Shown piece after piece: positions 1 through 5,626 of a DNA stretch of 6,276 nucleotides. Source of the stretch: Chlorobiota bacterium. GTDB lineage: Bacteria; Bacteroidota; Ignavibacteria; SZUA-365; JAADGX01. Position 1 is the first letter of the stretch, and each line of letters begins with the position of its first letter. A program made the translations under genes and the position numbers. The notes below the pieces were generated by a model, which saw only the letters and a program-made list of their open reading frames with translations, was not told the DNA's origin and searched no databases. The stretch lies in the NCBI GenBank assembly GCA_013152135.1, contig JAADGX010000248.1, positions 1 to 6,276 on the forward strand, written 5' to 3'.

Positions 1-2292
1 GTCGCAGGCGGCCGCGGTGCCAAACGCTATCGTTCTCGGATCGATCTCAAGTTTTACCGAATCCCGCGTGGCCAGCAAGGGCAACTCGATGCGGGGGCGC
101 TGCGGGTCGTCGCTGACGACGATCAATCGCCCCTGCTCGGCTCCGATGAAACCCGGCTGCGCGCAAATGGTGAGCACCTTTGAATTCCCTCCGGACAAGT
201 TCATCGGCAAGGCCGGTGGCGACTGCAAGGAGAATGTAGCGCCAGCCTGGCGAATGAAGAGCGAATCGATCCGCACCGTGGAAACACCGGTGTTTGTGAC
301 CACCAGCGTATCACATCCTGGCGCAAAGGCGCAGCCGTCAAGAAGCAATGGAAGAGCGGAACGACTCAACGCGAGGTACGACGTCGTTCCCGTTCCCAGG
401 ATGGGAATGCGAATCGTGTCCGGGCAGGCGGCATCGACGATGAGCAGGAGCTCGGTGTTCATCGCGCCATCAGCGCCGGGTGCGAATCTCACTTCAATGG
501 AGTCCTGGATGCCTGCACGCCACGTGAACGGCGCTTTGGGAGCGCCCGTAATGCTGAGTCCCGTCACCGGGGGGCGTATCAGGATCTTTGCGACGTGCGC
601 GTTGGCACCGGTATTCCGGAGATGGATGCGCAGGGTCGACTGCTCGCCGATCCGCACGTCGCCGAAGTTCAACGTCGCCGGGTTCCGGCTGAACATCGTT
701 TCGATACCCTGCATCGTGATCGTCATGAGGTGCTGGAAATCGCATGGTGAACTGGATATCTGCAATTTGAGCACCTGGATGCCGGGGGTCACCGGTGAAA
801 ATGTGATCCGCAATTGCCGGGACTTGCCGGGTTTTATCGTGGTGCCGGGGGAGAGACCACTGAACTGGAAATTGATATTGTTCGTGAGATTCTTGATCGC
901 AGTGATCTTGATCGGAACCGTTCCCGTGTTCTTGACCGTGAAATTCCGCGCGAAATCCGTTCCAACGCAGACCTGCTCCACCCTCGCGGTATCGCCCAGA
1001 ACACTGAAGATGGCGTCGTCCTTGTCGGCGACAAGGACAACTTCCGTCGGGTTGTTCACCGAATCATTATGGACGAGGCGCAGCCTCGTGACCTTGGGTC
1101 CGGGCTTATCGTGATTCACTTTGAACACGAACGCAACGGAATCAAGGGGCGGGATGGAAACCGGGATCGAAGGATCGAGAATCGTGAAGGACGCTTTCGC
1201 GTCGCCGACGAGCGCGGCGGAAGTGATTTTCAGGCGCTTGTGGCCGGTGTTGTACACCCACAGTGTATCCGTAAGCGAGGTCTCGCATAAACTATGCGGA
1301 AATTGAAGATACGCGTCGGTTTCGATGCGTGGATCTGCGACGCCCTGTCCCCGGATGGGAATGCAGACGGAATCCAGGCATGGTTCGTCCCAGTACATGC
1401 AGAGGACGGCGTTCACCGTGTGAATGGAATCGGGGGCAAAGGCAAACGTGTACTTCTTGCTTTCACCCGGTTTCAGGTTCAGCGGCAGGAGCGAACTGTC
1501 CCGCAGGGTCACGTTCGGGTAGTCGGGGAAGAGTTTATAACGCGTGACTTTCGCCTCGTAGTTGCCCAGGTTCGTGACGTAGATTTCCCTGAACACACTG
1601 TCCTTGAGTTCGACCCTTCCGAAATCGATGACGGGCGGCATGGCATCGAGCCTGGTGGCGGCGCCCTGCCCGGAGAGCACGAAGTACAGTTCGCGGTTGC
1701 ACGGCGTGGCGGTTATGCGATACGTCGCCTGGTAGTCCTTCAGCTTCTTCGGCGTGAAGCGAAACTTGATCTTTGTCGATTTCTTAAAGGACAGAACGCG
1801 TGGAGTCGACGGTTCCAGGATGCTGAAGACGTCGTCTCCGCTGACTTTCGTGATGCTGATGAGTTCAGGGTTCACCGTCCCGAACGCGAACAGGTCTATT
1901 GAATCCTCCAGGCTGTAGCCGACGCAGAGATTGCGGAACGCTATGTAACTTCGGGATATTCCGATTTCGGAGGAATCCTTATACGCGGTAAGATGCACGC
2001 GGCGTGGACTGCGGATAGGATCGTCGTTGAAAATTTGCAACTCGGCCGTTTTGGGTCCGAGTCCGGCGGGCTTCCATCGCACCAGGAGATCCACGTTGCC
2101 GCCGGGAGGAATGGTGGTGGGAAAGGATGGTCCAACGATGGAGAATTCCGTGAGATTCGGTCCCACGGTTCTCCAACTTGTCAATTGGAGGTCCTTGTTG
2201 CCGAGATTACGCACGTTGAGTGTATCGACGTCGTCAACGTCGCACAGGAGTGTATCATAATTGTGAACAGAGGGCATGAAAATAACGGGCGC
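1..2292 (-). repeat. Tandem Ig-like (ASH / choice-of-anchor D) repeats within the secreted protein
   Basis: About eight repeats with a period near 105 residues begin around residues 331, 438, 547, 654, 755, 863, 968 and 1076; the last is cut by the window edge. Each has a first strand (for example VIDFGRVELKDS or LNFGDVRIGEQS), then a VxNxG strand (NVRNLGN, VTNLGN, VYNTGH, VKNTGT, LRNTGA, VTNTGV), a central IPPG / KPGES-type turn, and a closing strand ending in G-x-G (SGQG, RGQG, LGTG). This is the usual ASH/DUF1573-like Ig pattern. Several repeats carry a Cys near the first strand and a second Cys in a PC motif near the end. Confidence 0.75.
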
Positions 2293-3282
2293 CCGGCCGT
2301 CCCATTTGGCGATGAATCCCCGTGACAGAAACGTACCGAAGTCCCTGCCGCCGCACGACCATGCGTCGAGCGACGTTACGAACGCAAGGTCGAGGAGCTC
2401 GCGATTCCTCAAACCGGTGCTGTAGGTATGCCACCTGACGCCCGCGTCGTACGTATGGAAAATCAGGTCGGACTGTCCCGAGGTGATGATCGTGTTGGGA
2501 TCGATGGCATCCACGGCGTGGAGATTTCCGAAACCGCCGGGAGAGATGGATCGCCAGGACATGCCGCCGTCCACCGTCATGAGTATTTGACCGTATTGCA
2601 GGGTGATGAACCCCGTGCTGACGTCAACCCATTTCATTCCTTCGATTCGCGGGGCTCCTACGAGCGACCGGTCAAACCAGGACATGCCCAGGTCGTCGCT
2701 ATAATAGAGCTGGCCGTCATCGCCGCACGTGTACAGTCGTCCCTGCACGAATTGGATTCGCGTCAATCCGTTACCGGAAGGCAGGTTGGTGAGCGTATCC
2801 CACGTCGCGCCTCCGTCGGTGGAGTAAATGCCGGCGTTGTTGCCGCCGACGGCGAAGCCTTTCCACGGGTCGATGAACACGATGTCGCTAAGGTCTTCAC
2901 TAGTGATTCCTGGCGTCTGGTCTGCCCAGGTTTGACCGCCGTCGCTGGTATAGATGATCGTGCCCTGCTCGCCGCACACCCATCCACTCAGGTGATCAAT
3001 GAAGTCCACGCCATAGAAATGCCGGTTCATGACAGGAACGTTCTGGATCAGCATGGTCCAGTTCTGGCCGCCGTCAGTGGTTCCAAAGATCATGCCTGGA
3101 AGAGGCTGCCCTCCCCCGGTCGGATGCTCTCCGACCGCCCAGCCGTTCTGGGTATCGACGAAATCCAGCGCCCACAAGGCCGTGGTCTGAGTGAATTGAA
3201 CGGTCCAACCTTGGGAAAAAGCAGGGACAGCCGTGCAAAGGATGCATATCAGGATTGAAAAGAGAAATCGTGCTGGTCTCAT
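1..3282 (-). CDS. Large secreted protein: YCF48-type beta-propeller plus ASH/choice-of-anchor D Ig-like repeats (C-terminus beyond window)
   Basis: The minus strand is open for 1094 codons from ATG at 3282 down to position 1 with no stop, so the C-terminus lies outside the window. Residues 1-24 form a signal peptide (basic MRPAR, hydrophobic FLFSILICILCTAVPA, cleavage probably after AFSQ), so the protein is exported. Residues about 35-330 carry repeated [ST]xDxGxxW motifs typical of YCF48/BNR propellers. Residues about 331-1094 are Ig-like repeats of roughly 105 residues with NxG and FG landmarks such as LNFGDVRIGEQ and VTNTG, as in ASPM-SPD2-Hydin / choice-of-anchor D proteins. In Bacteroidota-like lineages such proteins usually end in a type IX secretion sorting domain; that end is not visible here. 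An in-frame TAA at 3364-3366 limits upstream starts. ATG 3282 is preferred because it directly precedes the signal peptide, although no clear Shine-Dalgarno sequence is seen. A cell-surface or extracellular structural or binding role is likely; the ligand is unknown. Confidence 0.93.
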   Translation of the reverse strand, partial: MRPARFLFSILICILCTAVPAFSQGWTVQFTQTTALWALDFVDTQNGWAVGEHPTGGGQPLPGMIFGTTDGGQNWTMLIQNVPVMNRHFYGVDFIDHLSGWVCGEQGTIIYTSDGGQTWADQTPGITSEDLSDIVFIDPWKGFAVGGNNAGIYSTDGGATWDTLTNLPSGNGLTRIQFVQGRLYTCGDDGQLYYSDDLGMSWFDRSLVGAPRIEGMKWVDVSTGFITLQYGQILMTVDGGMSWRSISPGGFGNLHAVDAIDPNTIITSGQSDLIFHTYDAGVRWHTYSTGLRNRELLDLAFVTSLDAWSCGGRDFGTFLSRGFIAKWDGRAPVIFMPSVHNYDTLLCDVDDVDTLNVRNLGNKDLQLTSWRTVGPNLTEFSIVGPSFPTTIPPGGNVDLLVRWKPAGLGPKTAELQIFNDDPIRSPRRVHLTAYKDSSEIGISRSYIAFRNLCVGYSLEDSIDLFAFGTVNPELISITKVSGDDVFSILEPSTPRVLSFKKSTKIKFRFTPKKLKDYQATYRITATPCNRELYFVLSGQGAATRLDAMPPVIDFGRVELKDSVFREIYVTNLGNYEAKVTRYKLFPDYPNVTLRDSSLLPLNLKPGESKKYTFAFAPDSIHTVNAVLCMYWDEPCLDSVCIPIRGQGVADPRIETDAYLQFPHSLCETSLTDTLWVYNTGHKRLKITSAALVGDAKASFTILDPSIPVSIPPLDSVAFVFKVNHDKPGPKVTRLRLVHNDSVNNPTEVVLVADKDDAIFSVLGDTARVEQVCVGTDFARNFTVKNTGTVPIKITAIKNLTNNINFQFSGLSPGTTIKPGKSRQLRITFSPVTPGIQVLKLQISSSPCDFQHLMTITMQGIETMFSRNPATLNFGDVRIGEQSTLRIHLRNTGANAHVAKILIRPPVTGLSITGAPKAPFTWRAGIQDSIEVRFAPGADGAMNTELLLIVDAACPDTIRIPILGTGTTSYLALSRSALPLLLDGCAFAPGCDTLVVTNTGVSTVRIDSLFIRQAGATFSLQSPPALPMNLSGGNSKVLTICAQPGFIGAEQGRLIVVSDDPQRPRIELPLLATRDSVKLEIDPRTIAFGTAAACD
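2293..3180 (-). repeat. Propeller-blade repeats within the secreted protein (residues about 35-330)
   Basis: Six Asp-box-like motifs are visible: TDGGQNW (69-75), SDGGQTW (113-119), TDGGATW (155-161), SDDLGMSW (195-202), VDGGMSW (237-243) and YDAGVRW (278-284). The tryptophans are 44, 42, 41, 41 and 41 residues apart. Each motif is preceded about 25-30 residues earlier by a strand of the type VDFxDxxxGWAVG (for example 39-51 and 92-104). A seventh such strand (LLDLAFVTSLDAWSCGG, about 296-312) lacks an Asp-box and may close the ring, which would fit the seven-bladed YCF48 fold. The repeats diverge at DNA level, so this is an old protein repeat and not a recent duplication. Confidence 0.8.
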
Positions 3283-3291
3283 GACTGTATC

Positions 3292-3327
3292 AAGGATTAT
3301 TATCGTTGTCGAGAGCGGAAGGATTAT
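3292..3327. repeat. Short direct repeat AAGGATTAT (3292-3300 and 3319-3327)
   Basis: AAGGATTAT occurs twice with starts 27 nt apart in the 5' leader of the minus-strand gene, where it reads ATAATCCTT. The copy nearer the gene ends about 10 nt from the start codon. It may be a regulatory half-site pair or chance in AT-rich leader DNA. Confidence 0.3.
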
Positions 3328-3353
3328 ACTGCTCCTCACCGTTGAGGTTACGA

Positions 3354-3359
3354 AATATA
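3354..3359 (-). promoter_or_regulatory. Candidate -10/-7 element for the large secreted-protein gene
   Basis: Read on the minus strand, this is TATATT, five of six matches to a sigma-70 -10 box. Extended by two bases it reads TATATTTC, which resembles the Bacteroidota -7 element TAnnTTTG. It lies about 70 nt upstream of the ATG at 3282. No good -35 or -33 TTG was found at the usual spacing, and the expected -35 zone is occupied by a palindrome (3369-3385). It is a weak call based on pattern and position only. Confidence 0.25.
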
Positions 3360-3368
3360 CCAATTAAT

Positions 3369-3385
3369 TTCTGGACTCGCCAGAA
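3369..3385. promoter_or_regulatory. Perfect inverted repeat TTCTGG-N5-CCAGAA, candidate operator
   Basis: The arms TTCTGG (3369-3374) and CCAGAA (3380-3385) are perfect reverse complements around a 5-nt spacer. There is no adjacent T-tract, so an operator fits better than a terminator. It lies just upstream of the candidate -10 of the minus-strand gene and about 160 nt before the Rrf2 gene. No known regulator is assigned. Confidence 0.4.
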
Positions 3386-3389
3386 GAAA

Positions 3390-3403
3390 CGTTCCACGGA
3401 ACG
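3390..3403. promoter_or_regulatory. Perfect palindrome CGTTCC-AC-GGAACG, candidate operator
   Basis: The 6-bp arms CGTTCC (3390-3395) and GGAACG (3398-3403) are perfect reverse complements around a 2-nt centre. It begins 4 nt after the preceding inverted repeat. The centres of the two dyads (about 3377 and 3396.5) are roughly 20 bp apart, near two helical turns, so two dimers could sit on the same face. No known regulator is assigned. Confidence 0.4.
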
Positions 3404-3486
3404 AGGAGCACGACCCGAGGACGGATCACCGGTTTGGTCGGAATTGCGCCTGGACAAGAACCGGCCGTTCGGAAAGGGCTTTCGCC

Positions 3487-3516
3487 TTGACTTCAATAGG
3501 AGGCAACTACTATCTT
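3487..3516 (+). promoter_or_regulatory. Candidate promoter of the Rrf2 regulator gene
   Basis: TTGACT (3487-3492, five of six matches to the -35 consensus) is followed 18 nt later by TATCTT (3511-3516, four of six matches to the -10 consensus). Transcription would begin near 3523, about 20 nt before ATG 3544. The candidate operator at 3525-3544 would then cover the transcription start and ribosome binding site, a good position for repression. TTGACTTCAA is itself a small dyad. No experimental or comparative support is visible. Confidence 0.35.
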
Positions 3517-3524
3517 GATACAGG

Positions 3525-3544
3525 ATAATGGAGTCTGTTATCGA
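3525..3544 (-). promoter_or_regulatory. Candidate Rrf2 operator, copy 1 (upstream of the regulator's own gene)
   Basis: Read on the minus strand the site is TCGATAACAGACTCCATTAT. It matches 16 of 20 positions of the site at 4006-4025 upstream of the polyferredoxin gene. It lies between the candidate -10 and the regulator start codon, its last base being the A of the ATG, where binding would block transcription or translation. It is assigned to the Rrf2 protein by position and recurrence only. Confidence 0.45.
3530..3533 (+). promoter_or_regulatory. Ribosome binding site of the Rrf2 regulator gene
   Basis: GGAG ends 10 nt before ATG 3544. It is a modest Shine-Dalgarno match and lies inside the candidate operator. 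A stronger AGGAGG at 3498-3503 is too far from this ATG (40 nt) to serve it. Confidence 0.5.
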
Positions 3545-3987
3545 TGTCTATAATATTTAGTAAAGGATGTGAATACGGTTTGCAGGCAGTGCTGTACATC
3601 TCCACGTTGGAGGAAGGGCGCCGTATCCTGATCAAGGAAGTCGCGGAAAAGCTCCAAATACCGGTCCATTTCCTGGCCAAGATTCTCCAGCAGCTCAGCC
3701 AAAAGGGCATTCTGAAATCGTACAAAGGTTCGAAGGGAGGCTTCGTTCTCGGTCGTCCTCCGAAGGAAATACGGTTAATCGATATCGTGAATGCGCTGGA
3801 CGGCATGAGTATCTTCACGGAGTGCATCCTGGGGTTTCCCGGTTGTTCGACCGAGCACCCTTGTCCCGTGCACGACAAGTGGGGAAAAATCCGCACGGAA
3901 GCATACGAGATGCTGGCCGATGAAACGATAGCCGATGTAAAAGAAAAGAGCATATCCAAGATCGCATCCCTGGGCATGGACTCCTGA
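3544..3987 (+). CDS. Rrf2-family transcriptional regulator with Cys3-His iron-sulfur cluster site
   Basis: The 147-residue product has the Rrf2 winged-helix layout. The N-terminal SKGCEYGLQAVLYIS helix (6-20) leads to the recognition region IPVHFLAKILQQLSQKGIL (39-57), then the GSKGGFVLGRPPKEI wing (62-76) and IRLIDIVNALDG (76-87). Cysteines 94, 101 and 107 with His110 (C-x6-C-x5-C-x2-H) match the ligand order of IscR (C-x5-C-x5-C-x2-H), with one extra residue in the first gap. A [2Fe-2S] or [4Fe-4S] cluster sensing redox state, Fe-S supply or nitric oxide is therefore likely. The C-LG-P-C-PCP-H variant is common in Bacteroidota-type Rrf2 proteins. The gene precedes the polyferredoxin gene by 43 nt on the same strand and probably controls it and itself. 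The start is fixed by an in-frame TAA at 3526-3528 and a GGAG at 3530-3533. The exact signal is not known; IscR-like, NsrR-like or another subgroup are all possible. Confidence 0.93.
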   Translation: MSIIFSKGCEYGLQAVLYISTLEEGRRILIKEVAEKLQIPVHFLAKILQQLSQKGILKSYKGSKGGFVLGRPPKEIRLIDIVNALDGMSIFTECILGFPGCSTEHPCPVHDKWGKIRTEAYEMLADETIADVKEKSISKIASLGMDS

Positions 3988-4005
3988 GTTTTTTTCTTCA
4001 TTAAC

Positions 4006-4025
4006 TCGATAAAAGAGTCGATAAT
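4006..4025 (+). promoter_or_regulatory. Candidate Rrf2 operator, copy 2 (upstream of the polyferredoxin gene)
   Basis: The site reads TCGATAAAAGAGTCGATAAT, 16 of 20 identical to copy 1 on the opposite strand upstream of the regulator gene. Internally it is a direct repeat: TCGATAA at 4006-4012 and again at 4018-4024, a 12-bp period. A small dyad ACTC-N7-GAGT (4004-4018) overlaps it. It ends 5 nt before ATG 4031, which fits an operator covering the transcription or translation start. GATAAT at 4020-4025 could also serve as a -10 box, in which case the transcript would be nearly leaderless. Confidence 0.45.
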
Positions 4026-4030
4026 AGATT

Positions 4031-5110
4031 ATGAAAAAGCCTATTGAACGCTTAAAACCAAAACAGGGGCAGCATTTGCGTCTTGCTGTTCAAGCAGCGT
4101 TCGTGCTGCTTTGTCTGTGGATTGGCTGGGAGTTCATCCGGTTTTATCAAACCAGCCTTGATCCGGCGATACCGCCCACGCCGCGTCCGCCAGGGGTTGA
4201 AGGATTTCTGCCGATCAGCGCTCTGATGACCTTGTGGTATTTCCTGCAGACCGGGATTCTGCACACGGTGCACCCCGCGGGAATGGTGATCCTTGTCGCC
4301 ATTATTCTCATGTCGCTGGTTTTCAAAAAAGCCTTTTGCAGTTGGATGTGCCCGGTCGGTTTCCTGTCGGAGAATATCGGGGAGTTCGGGAAAAAATTGT
4401 TCAAACGGAATTTTGTTCTGCCGGTCTGGCTCGATATTCCCCTGCGCTCGCTCAAGTACCTGATGCTCGGGTTCCTGATCATGGTTGTCTTTTTCCAGAT
4501 GAGCGCGCAGGATCTTCGGGCCTTCCTCGACAGCCCGTACAATAAAGTAGCCGATGTGAAGATGTTGCTTTTCTTTGCCAGGCCCAGCGCGACGACTATT
4601 TACGTGATAACCGGTCTCGCCGTTCTCTCGCTTTTCGTGAAAAATTTCTGGTGCCGCTTCCTGTGTCCGTATGGCGCGCTGCTCGGCTTCGTGGGATTGT
4701 TCAGCCCGTTCAGGATCACCCGGAACGACGATGCGTGCACCGATTGCGGGAAATGCGCGAAGGTTTGTCCGTCCGCGATCAAAGTGGACAAAGTCAAACG
4801 GGTGTGGTCGGACGAATGCACCACGTGTCTGGAATGCGTCGATGTCTGCCCGGTTGGCCACGCGCTGGAAGTGAAGGCGCACAGAAAATTCAAAGGGGTG
4901 AAACCCGTTCTGGTTATGACTATTGTCGTACTTATTTTTCTACTTACTACCGGGTTTGGGATGCTCACGGGGTACTGGAATAATTCCATCACCCCGGAAG
5001 AGTACAGCCGAAGAATCCAGGAAATCGATAAACCGATTTATGATCACAACTACGGTTACGCCCCCCCGGAACCATCCAGTCCTCAAACAGCACCAGGAGA
5101 AATACAATGA
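4031..5110 (+). CDS. Membrane polyferredoxin (NapH/NosR/CcoG-type 4Fe-4S protein)
   Basis: The 359-residue integral membrane electron-transfer protein has hydrophobic segments near 17-38, 62-79, 83-98, 138-157, 187-205 and 292-314. Two CxxxCP motifs, CSWMCP (103-108) and CRFLCP (208-213), are the signature of the NapH/NosR/CcoG group. Two classic [4Fe-4S] motifs follow: CxxCxxCxxxCP at 236-247 and at 263-274. The ferredoxin part should be cytoplasmic, between the hydrophobic core and the last membrane segment. Such proteins pass electrons between quinones, cytoplasmic clusters and periplasmic partners. The protein is longer than usual NapH (under 300 residues); a 45-residue tail after the last segment (ITPEEYSRRIQEIDKP...YDHNYGYAPPEP) would be periplasmic. 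No Shine-Dalgarno sequence precedes ATG 4031. The gene overlaps the hemerythrin gene by 4 nt, pointing to a shared pathway. No nap, nos or cco genes are nearby, so a more specific name is not supported. Confidence 0.9.
   Translation: MKKPIERLKPKQGQHLRLAVQAAFVLLCLWIGWEFIRFYQTSLDPAIPPTPRPPGVEGFLPISALMTLWYFLQTGILHTVHPAGMVILVAIILMSLVFKKAFCSWMCPVGFLSENIGEFGKKLFKRNFVLPVWLDIPLRSLKYLMLGFLIMVVFFQMSAQDLRAFLDSPYNKVADVKMLLFFARPSATTIYVITGLAVLSLFVKNFWCRFLCPYGALLGFVGLFSPFRITRNDDACTDCGKCAKVCPSAIKVDKVKRVWSDECTTCLECVDVCPVGHALEVKAHRKFKGVKPVLVMTIVVLIFLLTTGFGMLTGYWNNSITPEEYSRRIQEIDKPIYDHNYGYAPPEPSSPQTAPGEIQ
5095..5099 (+). promoter_or_regulatory. Ribosome binding site of the hemerythrin gene
   Basis: AGGAG lies inside the 3' end of the polyferredoxin gene, 7 nt before ATG 5107. 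It is the best Shine-Dalgarno match in the window and supports 5107 over the second ATG at 5110. Confidence 0.7.
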
Positions 5111-5601
5111 TGAACAACTTCCTCGAAAGACTCATGAAAGAACACCAGCACGGCCTTGCCACGCTTTCGATCCTCGATGACGCGGCCAACCGGTTGCAAT
5201 CCAACGGGTTCGTTGAAGAAGAATACAATCGCATTCGGAATGCCGTGGCGTTCATCGATAACGATATTCGGAATCATAATGAAAGGGAAGAAGAATATCT
5301 CTTCCCCGAAATGGAACGCGTGTTACCACCAGGTGGACCGACGGGAGTAATGCGTAGTGAACACAGGATGTTATGGGAAGCGCTGGAGAACCTGAATCGA
5401 AGCCTTGAACATGTCTCTGCGGAATCTCCCGGTGAGAAACTCGAGGATATTTATACCAACGCCCGGCAGATTGTGTCTTTGCTTCGCAATCATATCCAGA
5501 AGGAAGACAATATCCTCTTTCCCATGGCCGAGAGAACGCTATCGCCCGAACAACTGACCCGGTTGGAAAACGTGGACAAGGAACTGTTTCCGAACGGCTG
5601 A
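5107..5601 (+). CDS. Hemerythrin (HHE) domain diiron protein, RIC/YtfE-like site
   Basis: The 164-residue soluble four-helix protein has no signal peptide, so it should be cytoplasmic. The diiron ligands are visible: His13 (KEHQHG), His57 and Glu61 (NHNERE), His86 (SEHRMLW), His129 and Glu133 (NHIQKEDNILFP). Both HxxxE pairs and the spacing 13-57-86-129 (44, 29, 43) closely follow YtfE/RIC of E. coli (His84, His129, His160, His204; 45, 31, 44). The N-terminal ScdA_N domain of RIC is absent. Family roles include O2 or NO binding and repair of damaged Fe-S clusters. The start codon overlaps the stop of the polyferredoxin gene as ATGA, with AGGAG 7 nt upstream, so the two are probably translationally coupled. 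That context suggests the diiron site could receive electrons from, or protect, the membrane Fe-S protein. Oxygen sensing or iron storage are alternatives. Confidence 0.92.
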   Translation: MMNNFLERLMKEHQHGLATLSILDDAANRLQSNGFVEEEYNRIRNAVAFIDNDIRNHNEREEEYLFPEMERVLPPGGPTGVMRSEHRMLWEALENLNRSLEHVSAESPGEKLEDIYTNARQIVSLLRNHIQKEDNILFPMAERTLSPEQLTRLENVDKELFPNG

Positions 5602-5626
5602 TCCGTTCCTTGGAACAAGGACGGAT
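5601..5626 (+). terminator. Hairpin directly after the hemerythrin gene, possible terminator
   Basis: ATCCGT (5601-5606) pairs with ACGGAT (5621-5626), and CCTTG (5608-5612) pairs with CAAGG (5616-5620). This gives an 11-bp stem with one bulged T (5607) and a GAA loop. It starts at the last base of the stop codon, a typical place for an operon end. No T-tract follows, so it is not a canonical intrinsic terminator and may instead protect the 3' end or help Rho-dependent termination. Confidence 0.5.

Noticed and set aside
17..1114. Long plus-strand frame (365 codons) in the first kilobase
   Set aside because: It is antisense to the continuous minus-strand frame, whose translation shows clear Ig-like repeats. 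The plus-strand product is rich in Arg, Ser and Pro without recognisable domains.
2428..3258. Plus-strand frame of 276 codons
   Set aside because: It is antisense to the propeller region, where the minus strand gives regular DGGxxW motifs. The plus-strand translation has no domain logic.
3306..3518. Small plus-strand frame of 70 codons in the intergenic region
   Set aside because: It spans both palindromes and the candidate promoter, has no ribosome binding site and is rich in Arg; it is more likely regulatory DNA.
3976..3996. Possible terminator between the Rrf2 and polyferredoxin genes (T7 run after GACTCCTGAG)
   Set aside because: The only pairing, ACTC with GAGT, would leave a 2-nt loop, too tight for a stable hairpin, so the T-run alone does not support a terminator.
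3510..4001. Minus-strand frame of 163 codons opposite the Rrf2 gene
   Set aside because: The Rrf2 fold and cluster ligands are unmistakable on the plus strand.
4052..4882. Minus-strand frame of 276 codons opposite the polyferredoxin gene
   Set aside because: The plus strand encodes all eight ferredoxin Cys and two CxxxCP motifs; the minus product is a His/Arg/Glu-rich shadow.
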